From assembly GCF_000423845.1 (NCBI RefSeq), contig NZ_AUIT01000014.1, positions 1 to 46,109 on the forward strand: a stretch of 46,109 nt of DNA. Reading direction: 5' to 3'. Positions 15,852 to 23,654 of the stretch are shown here, piece after piece. The stretch is from Thermodesulfobacterium hveragerdense DSM 12571 (GTDB lineage Bacteria; Desulfobacterota; Thermodesulfobacteria; Thermodesulfobacteriales; Thermodesulfobacteriaceae). The notes beneath the pieces were generated by a model. The model searched no databases. It worked only from the letters and a program-made list of their open reading frames with translations, and had not been told where the DNA came from. A program made the position numbers and the translations under genes. Each line of letters begins with the position of its first letter. The stretch's first letter is position 1.

Positions 15852-16359
15852 GTTTGATCACCTCCTTTTGCAACATTTTAGTGTTTATATAATTAGCTAA
15901 AATAAAACCTAAAATAGCCTCCTCTTCCATCGCTTGCTGGATGTAGGTTAAGTTAGCATGACCTAAGTGCTTGGCCAGTTTATCGCAGAAGAAGTTCCTA
16001 CAAAAAACAGGGGTAAGGATAAGGATACATCCTTTTTCTCCTAAGAAGAGACAGTCTTCCTCTCGATAAGTATTAAAAGCAAGGGGTAAACCATGGGTTT
16101 CTGAAAGCAGAAGGTTTATCAAAAACTCAGCAGGACTTAGTTTCCATTCTAACCCAGCTTTACAACACTTTTCTCCTGAGTTTGCACAAGCACTGCAAAA
16201 AGCAAAAGACCCTTTTTCTATAAAGGCTTGACGACTTTTTTCTATGGCTTTTTTTAATAATTCGAGTTTCTCCTGAATAAAGGGGTCTTTTAAAAGTAAA
16301 TCTTTTTTTTCGTAATAAAAGGAAAGCCAGTGGTTGAAATAGGCTAAACTGTCTTTCAT
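15841..16359 (-). CDS. Cysteine-cluster protein, YkgJ-like
   Basis: A 172-residue protein with an N-terminal helical part (residues 1-50) and a cysteine-rich core: CSACANSGEKCC, then CLFLGEKGCIL and CRNFFC. This order resembles the YkgJ / zinc- or iron-chelating cysteine cluster family, where the cysteines hold a metal or Fe-S cluster. No function is known for this group. Both ends overlap neighbouring genes (4 bases with DUF1015, 11 with fabG), so it is certainly cotranscribed with them. Confidence 0.7.
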   Translation of the reverse strand: MKDSLAYFNHWLSFYYEKKDLLLKDPFIQEKLELLKKAIEKSRQAFIEKGSFAFCSACANSGEKCCKAGLEWKLSPAEFLINLLLSETHGLPLAFNTYREEDCLFLGEKGCILILTPVFCRNFFCDKLAKHLGHANLTYIQQAMEEEAILGFILANYINTKMLQKEVIKHGT

Positions 16360-17597
16360 AATGAAAAGTCTATGGGTTTTCCGCTTACTTCATTTAAAAC
16401 CAACCCTGTAAGGATTTTAGGATAAAAAAACGTGCTTTTATGAGGCATTCTTTTCCCTTGCAACGCAACCTCTTTTAAGATTAAAGGAGAAAGCTCAGGG
16501 AAAATTACTCCAATTTCTTGATCTTTGATATGGTTAAACACCTGTTTTACCTCAGACAAAAATTCAACCTGATTTTGTTCCTTTAGTATCTCTTCTTTAA
16601 TTTTAAAGGCTTGTTCTATCAGGGACAAAAAGTTGTAAAGGATTAGTTTTGAAAGCACTGGATCTTTCTGTTGAAAGCGCTCATACACTTCTTGTTTTAT
16701 CCTGAAAATCATCACTTTATTTTTAAAGCAAATACCAAAATCCCTTTCTTTTATTTTAAAAAAATTCTGAGAAAAATTAATAGGCTCTGTGGTGTAAACT
16801 TTTTCTGCCCAATTTTTTAAGGCTTGAATTAAATCTTCAGCGTTTGGTAAACGATAGATTCTATGAGTAGGGAGCATAAGAAGGTTTGGCTCTTCTATAG
16901 GGCAAACATACATGGCTATGTAATGATAATCCCTTGGAGGGGTTGTGCCTAATTTATTTTCCATGTATTCTTTATATCTCAGGGCAGTGGTGTATCTGTG
17001 GTGTCCGTCTGCGATGTATATTTTTTGATGTTTAAGATAGTCGGTCACTTCTCTTATTATGTCTAACTCAGTGACTTGATAAAGGCGATGGGTTTGTTGA
17101 TCAAAGGTTGCCTCATAAAGCAGATCTTTAGGACTATAAGAAAGTGTGAGAAGGGAAGGATCTTCATATATCCCAAAAATCTGACTGAACTGAAACCCAG
17201 TAGTCTTAAGCAATTTAAACCGATCTTCTGTTATCTTTGGGAACACCTTCTCATGGGGTAAAACTACTCCTTCTTCAAAGGGGTGGAGCTTTACCAGTAG
17301 AATCCACCCTTTTCGGGAAAAGATTTTCTGCTCTCTTACAAAGGATAGTTCATAAAAATAGAGACAGGGTTTAGGTTCTCTTACAAGGATTTGCGACCTT
17401 ATCCACTCTTCCAAAAGGTGTTTAGCTTTTTGGTAGGTTTCAGGAAGCTCCAGATGAAAGATGTTATAAGGACTTTTTTTCTGATAAAAAACCTTTTCTT
17501 CTTCGCCCACCACATCGTAAGGAGGGGCAACTACTTCTTCGATGTTTACTTTTTCGGGATTATATCTCCAGCCATAAAATGGAAGACAATCAGGCAT
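16356..17597 (-). CDS. DUF1015 family protein
   Basis: A 413-residue protein of the DUF1015 family, with the conserved EVVAPPYDVV near the N-terminus, SPYNIFHLELPE, and the histidine-rich YIADGHHRYTTALRY motif in the middle. The family is common in anaerobes and sometimes lies next to serine or glycolate metabolism genes, but no reaction is firmly assigned. It is the first gene of a five-gene operon; GGAGAT lies upstream of the ATG. Its promoter is shared almost base for base with the divergent rsmA promoter. Confidence 0.87.
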   Translation of the reverse strand: MPDCLPFYGWRYNPEKVNIEEVVAPPYDVVGEEEKVFYQKKSPYNIFHLELPETYQKAKHLLEEWIRSQILVREPKPCLYFYELSFVREQKIFSRKGWILLVKLHPFEEGVVLPHEKVFPKITEDRFKLLKTTGFQFSQIFGIYEDPSLLTLSYSPKDLLYEATFDQQTHRLYQVTELDIIREVTDYLKHQKIYIADGHHRYTTALRYKEYMENKLGTTPPRDYHYIAMYVCPIEEPNLLMLPTHRIYRLPNAEDLIQALKNWAEKVYTTEPINFSQNFFKIKERDFGICFKNKVMIFRIKQEVYERFQQKDPVLSKLILYNFLSLIEQAFKIKEEILKEQNQVEFLSEVKQVFNHIKDQEIGVIFPELSPLILKEVALQGKRMPHKSTFFYPKILTGLVLNEVSGKPIDFSL

Positions 17598-17638
17598 GAT
17601 TTTGATCTCCTTCCCAGATAATTAAAAAAGTTTCTCTA

Positions 17639-17666
17639 AATCTACCAAAAAATTCAGGTTTGACAA
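17639..17666 (-). promoter_or_regulatory. Promoter of the DUF1015-fabG operon
   Basis: On the minus strand TTGTCA (17666-17661), a 16-base spacer, then TAGATT (17644-17639), about 42 bases before the start codon. The -35 box overlaps the divergent rsmA -35 box by five bases. Confidence 0.6.
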
Positions 17667-17687
17667 TAAGCTTGGGTTTTTTATCCT
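17660..17687 (+). promoter_or_regulatory. Promoter of rsmA
   Basis: A perfect TTGACA (17660-17665), a 16-base spacer, then TATCCT (17682-17687), 36 bases before the start codon. It faces away from the DUF1015 promoter with overlapping -35 boxes, so one polymerase should exclude the other. Confidence 0.55.
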
Positions 17688-17723
17688 CTGGAAAAAAGAC
17701 AGAAAGAAATTAAACTTTGAAAC

Positions 17724-18452
17724 ATGCTAAAGAAAAAATGGGGACAACATCTTTTGGTTTCATCTGGGGTGTTAGAGCGTTTGGTTGAACTTGCTGAGAT
17801 AAAAGAAGAGGTGGTGGTAGAGATTGGTCCAGGTACAGGGAACCTTACCAAAAGACTGCTTGCTACCCCCCTAAAGCGCCTTTATCTTCTGGAAATAGAC
17901 CCAGAGATGGTAGAGAAACTTAAAGTTAGTCTAAACGACCCTCGGTTGGTTATCTTTCAGACCGACGCTACCACCTTTGATTTTAACACCTTAAATGAAA
18001 GGGAACTCAAACTCATAGGTAACCTTCCTTATAACGTTGCCAGCCTTATCATAGAAAATACGATATACCATAAACATCTTGTATACCAAGCCTTTTATAT
18101 GGTTCAAAAAGAGGTAGCTGAAAGACTTATCCAGCAAAAATCATGGCTTTCTGTTTTTGTAAACACCTTCTATCAGCTTGAATACCTGATGAGTATTCCT
18201 CCGAGGTTTTTTATTCCTCCTCCTAAGGTGAATTCAGCCTACCTTAAGTTTACCCGAAAAAGCTTTGATGAAATAAAAGATTTGAAAAAATATAAAAGTT
18301 TTTTGGTAAAACTTTTTAGCCAAAAAAGAAAGATGTTAAAACAAAAAATACCACCTGAAATTTTAGAAAAAGCCTCTATTTTACCTGAAAAAAGAGTAGA
18401 AGAACTTAAACTTTCAGATTTTATAACTTTGTATCAGGTTGGGGTTCATTAG
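17724..18452 (+). CDS. rsmA: 16S rRNA dimethyladenosine transferase RsmA (KsgA)
   Basis: RsmA dimethylates two adjacent adenines near the 3' end of 16S rRNA during 30S maturation. The 242-residue protein starts KKKWGQHLL, followed by motif I VVEIGPGTGNLTKRL, the acidic loop LLEIDPEMV and the catalytic NLPYNVASLI, then the PPKVNSAYLKF segment. At 242 residues it is a little shorter than usual, with a reduced C-terminal domain. The last 32 bases overlap the opposing mltG gene. Confidence 0.94.
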   Translation: MLKKKWGQHLLVSSGVLERLVELAEIKEEVVVEIGPGTGNLTKRLLATPLKRLYLLEIDPEMVEKLKVSLNDPRLVIFQTDATTFDFNTLNERELKLIGNLPYNVASLIIENTIYHKHLVYQAFYMVQKEVAERLIQQKSWLSVFVNTFYQLEYLMSIPPRFFIPPPKVNSAYLKFTRKSFDEIKDLKKYKSFLVKLFSQKRKMLKQKIPPEILEKASILPEKRVEELKLSDFITLYQVGVH

Positions 18453-19533
18453 AGGGTTTTTCAGAAAGAGGTTTATAGACTAAATTTTCTGAAGTCTGGT
18501 TAGAAGGAGGATTTTTGGGAGTTTCTCTTATTTTGTTGATAGCCTCTAAGTGTTCTTTATAGGTTACAGAAAACACGTGAGAACCGTTACCTGCAGCTAC
18601 AAAATAAAGATAAGGCACCTTAGCCGGAAAAAGTACTGCTTTTATGCTTGCTTCTCCAGGATTACCTATGGGGGTAGGGGGTAGGCCAGGATTTAAGTAG
18701 GTGTTGTAGGGACTCTTTACCTGGTAATAATCTTTGTAAGTTAAACGTCTAAAAGATTTTAAGGCATAGTTGATGGTAGGGTCAGCTTGAAGAGGCATTT
18801 TTTTCTTTATTCTGTTTAAATAAACCGCAGCGATTACTGGTTTTTCTGAGTTTAGATAAGCTTCTTTTTCTACTATAGAGGCTAAAATGATTACTTCTTT
18901 TAATGATTTTTTCTGCTTTTTGGCTATTTCCTCGTATTTTTTCCAGTGTTTCCAGAAGTTATCTACCATGGTTTTTACTACCTGCCCTGGATGAGAGTTT
19001 CGGTAAAAATAATAGGTATCAGGAAAAAGGTATCCCTCTAAGGTGGGTCCAGGTAATCCATATTGTTTAGCTGTTTGAGGACTTTCAGCCAACTTAAGAA
19101 AATCTTCCTTATTGCAGATTTCATTTTTTTCGAGTAAATCAGCGATTTGCCAAAGAGTGTATCCCTCTGGTATGGTTATCTTTGTAGCTAAAACTTTTCC
19201 CTCTACTAACATGGTAAGAATTTCTGATAGAGGCTGGTTAAGGTAAAAGCCGTATTCTCCTGGTTTTAGTTTATGGTAATAACCTTTCCTTAAGGCTTCC
19301 AGATAGAATACTAAGGAACTTTTGATAATACCTTGTTTTTTAAGCTTTTTAGCTATGCTCCAGACACTCTCTCCTTTTTTGATTTCTACAACCTTAAATT
19401 CTTTGGTAGGGCCTTTTACCACAGGTTCTAACCCTTCAAAATAGTATCCCAAAAAAAACAAGACCAAGCTGCAAAAAATTACCAACCCAAAGGTTAACAT
19501 CCATTTCTTGTTTTTACGTCTTGAGAACTTCAT
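18421..19533 (-). CDS. mltG: Endolytic peptidoglycan transglycosylase MltG
   Basis: MltG (YceG) cuts nascent glycan strands and sets their length. The 370-residue protein has an N-terminal membrane anchor (residues 11-30), a LysM-like module (KGESVWSIAKKLKKQGII), and the YceG catalytic domain with GYLFPDTYYF, the catalytic Glu in ILASIVEKEAYL, QADPTINYAL and PYNTYLNPGLPPTPIGNP. A Pro/Ser-rich tail of about 30 residues follows VFSVTYKEHLEAI and is unlike the usual end; it is encoded over the convergent rsmA 3' end. Confidence 0.94.
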   Translation of the reverse strand: MKFSRRKNKKWMLTFGLVIFCSLVLFFLGYYFEGLEPVVKGPTKEFKVVEIKKGESVWSIAKKLKKQGIIKSSLVFYLEALRKGYYHKLKPGEYGFYLNQPLSEILTMLVEGKVLATKITIPEGYTLWQIADLLEKNEICNKEDFLKLAESPQTAKQYGLPGPTLEGYLFPDTYYFYRNSHPGQVVKTMVDNFWKHWKKYEEIAKKQKKSLKEVIILASIVEKEAYLNSEKPVIAAVYLNRIKKKMPLQADPTINYALKSFRRLTYKDYYQVKSPYNTYLNPGLPPTPIGNPGEASIKAVLFPAKVPYLYFVAAGNGSHVFSVTYKEHLEAINKIRETPKNPPSNQTSENLVYKPLSEKPSNEPQPDTKL

Positions 19534-19548
19534 AATTGATGGTATCCT
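19521..19548 (+). promoter_or_regulatory. Promoter of the TPR-HEAT-TPR operon
   Basis: TTGAGA (19521-19526), a 16-base spacer, then TATCCT (19543-19548), 26 bases before the start codon and overlapping the 5' end of mltG. The -10 box is identical to that of rsmA. Confidence 0.5.
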
Positions 19549-19574
19549 TTAAAAAGTTTTAAAAGGAGGAAAAG

Positions 19575-20189
19575 ATGATAGACGAAAAAGTCCTAAAAAT
19601 TTTAGAAAAAGAAGCCATAGAAAACCCTCATTCCCCTTTTGCACAACATAAGTTAGCTATAGCTTACTTTAATTTAGGAAAATTACAAGAGGCTAAAGAG
19701 GCGTTTAAAAAGGTGTTAAAACTTGATCCCTATCATTTTGAGGCTATGGTTAACCTTGGCATTATATTAGCTCAAGAGGGAGAACTTGAAGAGGCTAAAA
19801 AGGCCTTTAGCTTTACCCTTAACTTTTATCCCAAATCTGTAGAGGCCTGGGTAAACTTAGGGTTGATAGAGTTTCAATTAGGTAACCTGGATGAGGCAGA
19901 AAAATGTTATAGGAAAGCTTTAGAGATAAACCCTGATTTTATCCCTGCCATGATAAATCTTTCTACCATTTTGATAGAAAAGGAGCTTTTTGCAGAGGCT
20001 ATTACTATGTTAGAAAAAGCAAAATCTCTTGCTCCTCAAATGGCTACTCTTTACAATAATTTAGCCGTAGCTTATTATTATCAGGGAGACATAGATAAGG
20101 CCAGAGAAAACTTAGCACAAGCTAAAAGCTTAGGTTATCCAGTAAGCGTAGAGTTTGAGGAGCTTTTAAATGAAAAAGCCCGTTCCTAA
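19575..20189 (+). CDS. TPR-repeat protein
   Basis: A 204-residue cytoplasmic protein without a signal peptide, made almost wholly of five tetratricopeptide repeats, for example AQHKLAIAYFNLGKLQEAKE and AWVNLGLIEFQLGNLDEAEK. It should act as a protein-binding scaffold; its partner is not identifiable. GGAGG lies upstream of the ATG. It overlaps the next gene by 20 bases, so the two products are probably made together. Confidence 0.85.
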   Translation: MIDEKVLKILEKEAIENPHSPFAQHKLAIAYFNLGKLQEAKEAFKKVLKLDPYHFEAMVNLGIILAQEGELEEAKKAFSFTLNFYPKSVEAWVNLGLIEFQLGNLDEAEKCYRKALEINPDFIPAMINLSTILIEKELFAEAITMLEKAKSLAPQMATLYNNLAVAYYYQGDIDKARENLAQAKSLGYPVSVEFEELLNEKARS

Positions 20190-21240
20190 ACCTCCCACCT
20201 GTCCTTTTTGTGGGAGGTTTATCAAAAAACCAGAGCTTTTACCTATAGGTTTTTCTGACTTAGAGGCTGGTGTATGCGAATGTGGGAGTGTCTATGTGTG
20301 TGATGTGACCGGACACAACCGAGGAAATGCTTTTATAGAGGCTCTCTTTCTTGCTACTGCAGGTGATTGGGATTTAATGTGGGAGTTGATTCCTGAAGAA
20401 GACTATAAAGAAGTTTGGGTCGAAGATTATGATTTAAAAACCCATACCATCCTTCCTATGCCAGCTACCTCAAGGGTGGTCTCTAAGGGAGCGCTTTGTT
20501 TTTTAAAAGTAGCAGATGATATCAGAGAATTAAAACACTTAAAACTAAGTCAAGCTTTGCAAAAGGAACCTCTCTCTGAAGTGGACTTTAACAAACCTAA
20601 GAGGAAGCTTTCTAAGAGGGAAATAGAAGAGTTAATCGAAAAGGAAGATTTCAACACCTTTAGTGCTTATATAGTTTCTGAACCTTTAAACCTCAACGTG
20701 CTTCAGAAGTTTTTCTATCATCCAGACCCTGTTTTTCGTAGAAAAGCGGTGGTTGCGTTGGGTAAAGTATCTCCTGCCTTAGCTAAGGTCTATCCAGAAA
20801 AACTTTTAGACTTTATAAAAAGGCTTCTTTATGCTGCTGCTGATTCTGCGTCTTCTGCCTGGGGGGCTCTTGAAGCAGTAGGAGAGATCATAAGAGAGAC
20901 AGGAGACAGATATGCTATTTTTATAAAAAACCTGTTAGCTTTCTTGAGGTTCCCTGAATATCATGTTTACGTCATTTATGCGATTTACCGGATTTCTGAA
21001 AAGAATCCTGAAGTTTTAAAAAAACATAGCTATTTCTTACTTTTAGACCTGATAGAACACTCCTCTTCTGAAATAAAAGCTTTGATTTTAAAGACTTTTG
21101 TTAATCTTGGGTCTAAGGAGATATCTCCTTATTTAGATAAGCTAAATCCTGAGGAAGAAACCGAAGTTTTTAATCACAAAACCTTTTCATATGAGAAGGT
21201 TAAATTAAAAGACATCATACAACAAATAAAAAGGGGTTAA
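20170..21240 (+). CDS. Zinc-ribbon and HEAT-like repeat protein of unknown function
   Basis: A 356-residue protein not matched to a named family. Residues 10-45 form a probable zinc ribbon (CPFC, later CECG, plus a further Cys). Residues 55-140 are a mixed domain with GHNRGNAFIEALFLATAGDWD. From about residue 180 helical pairs of HEAT/PBS-lyase type follow, with FRRKAVVALGKVSPALAKVYPEKL. No catalytic motif is visible, so an adaptor role is possible. It sits between two TPR genes, overlapping the first by 20 bases and separated from the second by one base, so all three probably act together. Confidence 0.7.
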   Translation: MKKPVPKPPTCPFCGRFIKKPELLPIGFSDLEAGVCECGSVYVCDVTGHNRGNAFIEALFLATAGDWDLMWELIPEEDYKEVWVEDYDLKTHTILPMPATSRVVSKGALCFLKVADDIRELKHLKLSQALQKEPLSEVDFNKPKRKLSKREIEELIEKEDFNTFSAYIVSEPLNLNVLQKFFYHPDPVFRRKAVVALGKVSPALAKVYPEKLLDFIKRLLYAAADSASSAWGALEAVGEIIRETGDRYAIFIKNLLAFLRFPEYHVYVIYAIYRISEKNPEVLKKHSYFLLLDLIEHSSSEIKALILKTFVNLGSKEISPYLDKLNPEEETEVFNHKTFSYEKVKLKDIIQQIKRG

Positions 21241-21241
21241 C

Positions 21242-21865
21242 ATGGAAGGTAAGGACTTTATCGAGAAAAGAAAAGAGTTTTATTTTAAACAGATGGGGAT
21301 TTCAGAGGAGTTGAAACCAGGATATGAACTCTGTATAGAAGCCCATAAGTGTTGGACTGAAGGGAGAGTTCTTGATACCATAGAACTTATGGAAAGGGCC
21401 TTAGAGTTTTTTCAAGAACATCAGGCATATAAAGAAATGGCTAACATCTTAGACTTTTTAGGAGATGTATACCATATGAGAGGAAATATAGAAAAGGCTT
21501 TAAGGTGTTATAAAGCCTGTTTAGATGTATGTGAAACCGCAGAAGATGAATTTAGTGTGGCGGTTATAGTAGAAAAGATCATACATGTTTATCGTACAAA
21601 AAATGAATACGATAAAATGCTTCCTTATCTTTACAGAAACTTAGAGATAGGAGAAAAATATAAAGATGCCCATCGAGCAGCTCGTGCCTTGGTGGGTATA
21701 GGGGATGTTTATAGATTTCAGAACAACTTTGAGGCAGCTAAAGAGGCTTATTCTTTAGCCTATAAAATATACAAAGGGATGGGAGCTGGAGAACTTGCAG
21801 AAAAGGTAAAAGAAGGGTTAGAACTTTTAGAAAAGGAGCAATCTAACTTAAATACCAAAGATTAA
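21242..21865 (+). CDS. TPR-repeat protein
   Basis: A 207-residue cytoplasmic protein with four or five tetratricopeptide-type repeats of the longer, 40-residue kind, such as MANILDFLGDVYHMRGNIEK and ARALVGIGDVYRFQNNFEAA. It has no signal peptide and no enzymatic domain. It is the third gene of the TPR-HEAT-TPR unit and converges on the FmdB-like gene with a four-base overlap of stop codons. Confidence 0.83.
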   Translation: MEGKDFIEKRKEFYFKQMGISEELKPGYELCIEAHKCWTEGRVLDTIELMERALEFFQEHQAYKEMANILDFLGDVYHMRGNIEKALRCYKACLDVCETAEDEFSVAVIVEKIIHVYRTKNEYDKMLPYLYRNLEIGEKYKDAHRAARALVGIGDVYRFQNNFEAAKEAYSLAYKIYKGMGAGELAEKVKEGLELLEKEQSNLNTKD

Positions 21866-22110
21866 TCTCCATAACCAGGTAGTTCTATATGGGTGCAACT
21901 TCCTGACGGACAGGAATGAGATTCTGTGATCCTTGGTTTGTCTGAAGATCCCTCTGAACCACTAACGATAGAGTTTACCACACTCATCAGTCTTTTAACG
22001 TTTTTGCTTTTGCAGTTTTTACACTCAACTAAGCCTAACTCCTCTTTTTTTTTCAAAAAAACTTCAAACTCTGTTTTACAGTCTTCACACTTAAACTCAT
22101 AGATAGGCAT
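21862..22110 (-). CDS. FmdB-family zinc ribbon protein
   Basis: An 82-residue member of the FmdB putative regulatory family, with MPIYEFKCEDCKTEFEVF and the second metal-binding pair CKNCKSKNVKRL giving a four-cysteine zinc ribbon. The rest is a flexible, Ser-rich tail with a further CPSGSC motif. The name comes from a regulator of formamidase/amidase genes, but most members are uncharacterised. The ATG at 22110 has AAAGGAGG at suitable spacing; a GTG at 22119 would abut it too closely. Confidence 0.88.
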   Translation of the reverse strand: MPIYEFKCEDCKTEFEVFLKKKEELGLVECKNCKSKNVKRLMSVVNSIVSGSEGSSDKPRITESHSCPSGSCTHIELPGYGD

Positions 22111-22177
22111 TAACACCACCCTCCTTTTAGATTTACCTGATGTGTAATTATATCAAAGATTTTAAAAAAACCAAACA

Positions 22178-22804
22178 TTACTGAGAACTACAGTTTATCT
22201 TTACCCTGATAAAGTTATGAGCTTTAACTTCACCAAGGATTTCTTTTATCACCACCTTTTCTCCCAAATTCACCCTTATAGTACTTAAGGGAAACAAAGA
22301 AGAATTACATTTTTCATTTTCTATCTTAATCATAACCCCTTCTGGCAAGTATTTTATGTTGGTTATCATCCCAGAGATAGGAGCTCTAATAAAAACAGGA
22401 GGGGTTAGTTTAAAACTATATTCTCCTGGCTTAATAGCCTCTCCAGAAACAGGATTTATAGCTTGAGAAATAATTTGTTTGTTAAACAAAGACATGTTGA
22501 TAAGCTCTGCTTTTTTATGTTCTAAAGATAATTTCTCTTGGTTTAGTTGGATTATTTTTTTGAGTAAAGTTTTCTCTAAAAACCTGTTTAAAGGATATTC
22601 ATCCTTTAGATAAGAGATCTGATGGTTTTTGATAAAAAGTTTTAGATATTCTTTCAAAACCTCTTTCTTAGTTTTTTCTATGTCTGTTATTTTTCTTTCG
22701 ATATCCTTTAAATTTAAGTCTTGAGCAGGAAGACATAAAGCATTATTTTTTGAGAACATCAGAATAAGACACCCTAAGAGGGTTAAAATTTTTCTATATT
22801 TCAT
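22178..22804 (-). CDS. EnvC-like coiled-coil protein with degenerate LytM domain
   Basis: A 208-residue exported protein: signal peptide (residues 1-25), a coiled-coil-forming helical part (residues 30-105), then a C-terminal beta domain resembling a LytM/M23 fold (PVSGEAIKPGEYSF, IRAPISGMITNIKYLPEGVM). The zinc-binding His and Asp residues of active M23 peptidases are absent. EnvC has the same plan: it is a catalytically dead LytM factor that FtsEX controls to activate cell-wall amidases. The gene overlaps ftsX by 11 bases, which supports that role. The protein is much shorter than E. coli EnvC. Confidence 0.72.
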   Translation of the reverse strand: MKYRKILTLLGCLILMFSKNNALCLPAQDLNLKDIERKITDIEKTKKEVLKEYLKLFIKNHQISYLKDEYPLNRFLEKTLLKKIIQLNQEKLSLEHKKAELINMSLFNKQIISQAINPVSGEAIKPGEYSFKLTPPVFIRAPISGMITNIKYLPEGVMIKIENEKCNSSLFPLSTIRVNLGEKVVIKEILGEVKAHNFIRVKINCSSQ

Positions 22805-23654
22805 AACCCCAAAAACTTATCCACACAATTAAAAAAGGTATTAATACTACCAAAAGTATAAAATACACCAAAGGATACCAGGAATTTACCCAAAAGCTAT
22901 CTAAAAGAGGAAAGTTTATAATACTTGTTAAAGAATTTACTGCTAAGTAAAAGGTAGCCCCTGAACTAAAGAATCCTAAGGTTATGATAAAAACCAAAAA
23001 ACTAAACCTGATGAATTTTAAATAACAAGGGTTACCTCCTAAAAGAAGGATCAATTTATATTGTTGATAAAGCAGGTTGTTCAATAAGGTATTTATAAAA
23101 AATATAGCCCCGATATAAACTATTATCCAGCTAAACCAAAACCCAATTATCCCTGATTTAAGAAAAAAGCTTAGTTTTAGAAACTTAAAATATTTAGGGG
23201 TTTGAAGCTCTAAAGCAGGAGTTGATGCGGCGATTAGTTTTAAACGCTCTGTAAGTTCTATATAACTTCCCAAAGATTTAGGATAAATTTTGATGAGAAA
23301 AGGTAAGTTTTCCTTGAGCTCTTTTTCAGTAAAAATTTGGGTTATTTCCTTGGGAAGGGTTTTTTGAGCTTGTTTTAGGACCATTTCTGGAGTAACTACT
23401 TCAATTTTTTCTGTGAAAGAAGAAAAACTGTTTTGTAGTTCTTTAATAAAAAGTTCTAACTGTTCTTGGTCTTTAGGATAATAAAAGAGGATTAAGGTTA
23501 TTTGATCTTTCCAGTGTTTTTCTAAGGTAAATAAAATTCCATAAGCATAAATAAGGGCTAAAGAAAAAAAATTCCAAAAAAAGAAAAATAGGATAAAAAA
23601 AAGATAATAAAGTAAACCCTTTTTAATCTCTAACTTAGCAAGAAGTTTGAACAT
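22794..23654 (-). CDS. ftsX: Cell division protein FtsX
   Basis: FtsX is the membrane part of the FtsEX complex at the division site. The 286-residue protein shows the FtsX plan: one N-terminal helix (residues 18-40), a periplasmic domain (about 42-165, with VTPEMVLKQAQKTLPKEI), and three C-terminal helices with the LLNNLLYQQYKLILLLGGNP coupling segment. Sequence identity to model proteins is low, but gene order with ftsE upstream and an EnvC-like gene downstream makes the call safe. It overlaps ftsE by 20 bases. Confidence 0.87.
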   Translation of the reverse strand: MFKLLAKLEIKKGLLYYLFFILFFFFWNFFSLALIYAYGILFTLEKHWKDQITLILFYYPKDQEQLELFIKELQNSFSSFTEKIEVVTPEMVLKQAQKTLPKEITQIFTEKELKENLPFLIKIYPKSLGSYIELTERLKLIAASTPALELQTPKYFKFLKLSFFLKSGIIGFWFSWIIVYIGAIFFINTLLNNLLYQQYKLILLLGGNPCYLKFIRFSFLVFIITLGFFSSGATFYLAVNSLTSIINFPLLDSFWVNSWYPLVYFILLVVLIPFLIVWISFWGYEI

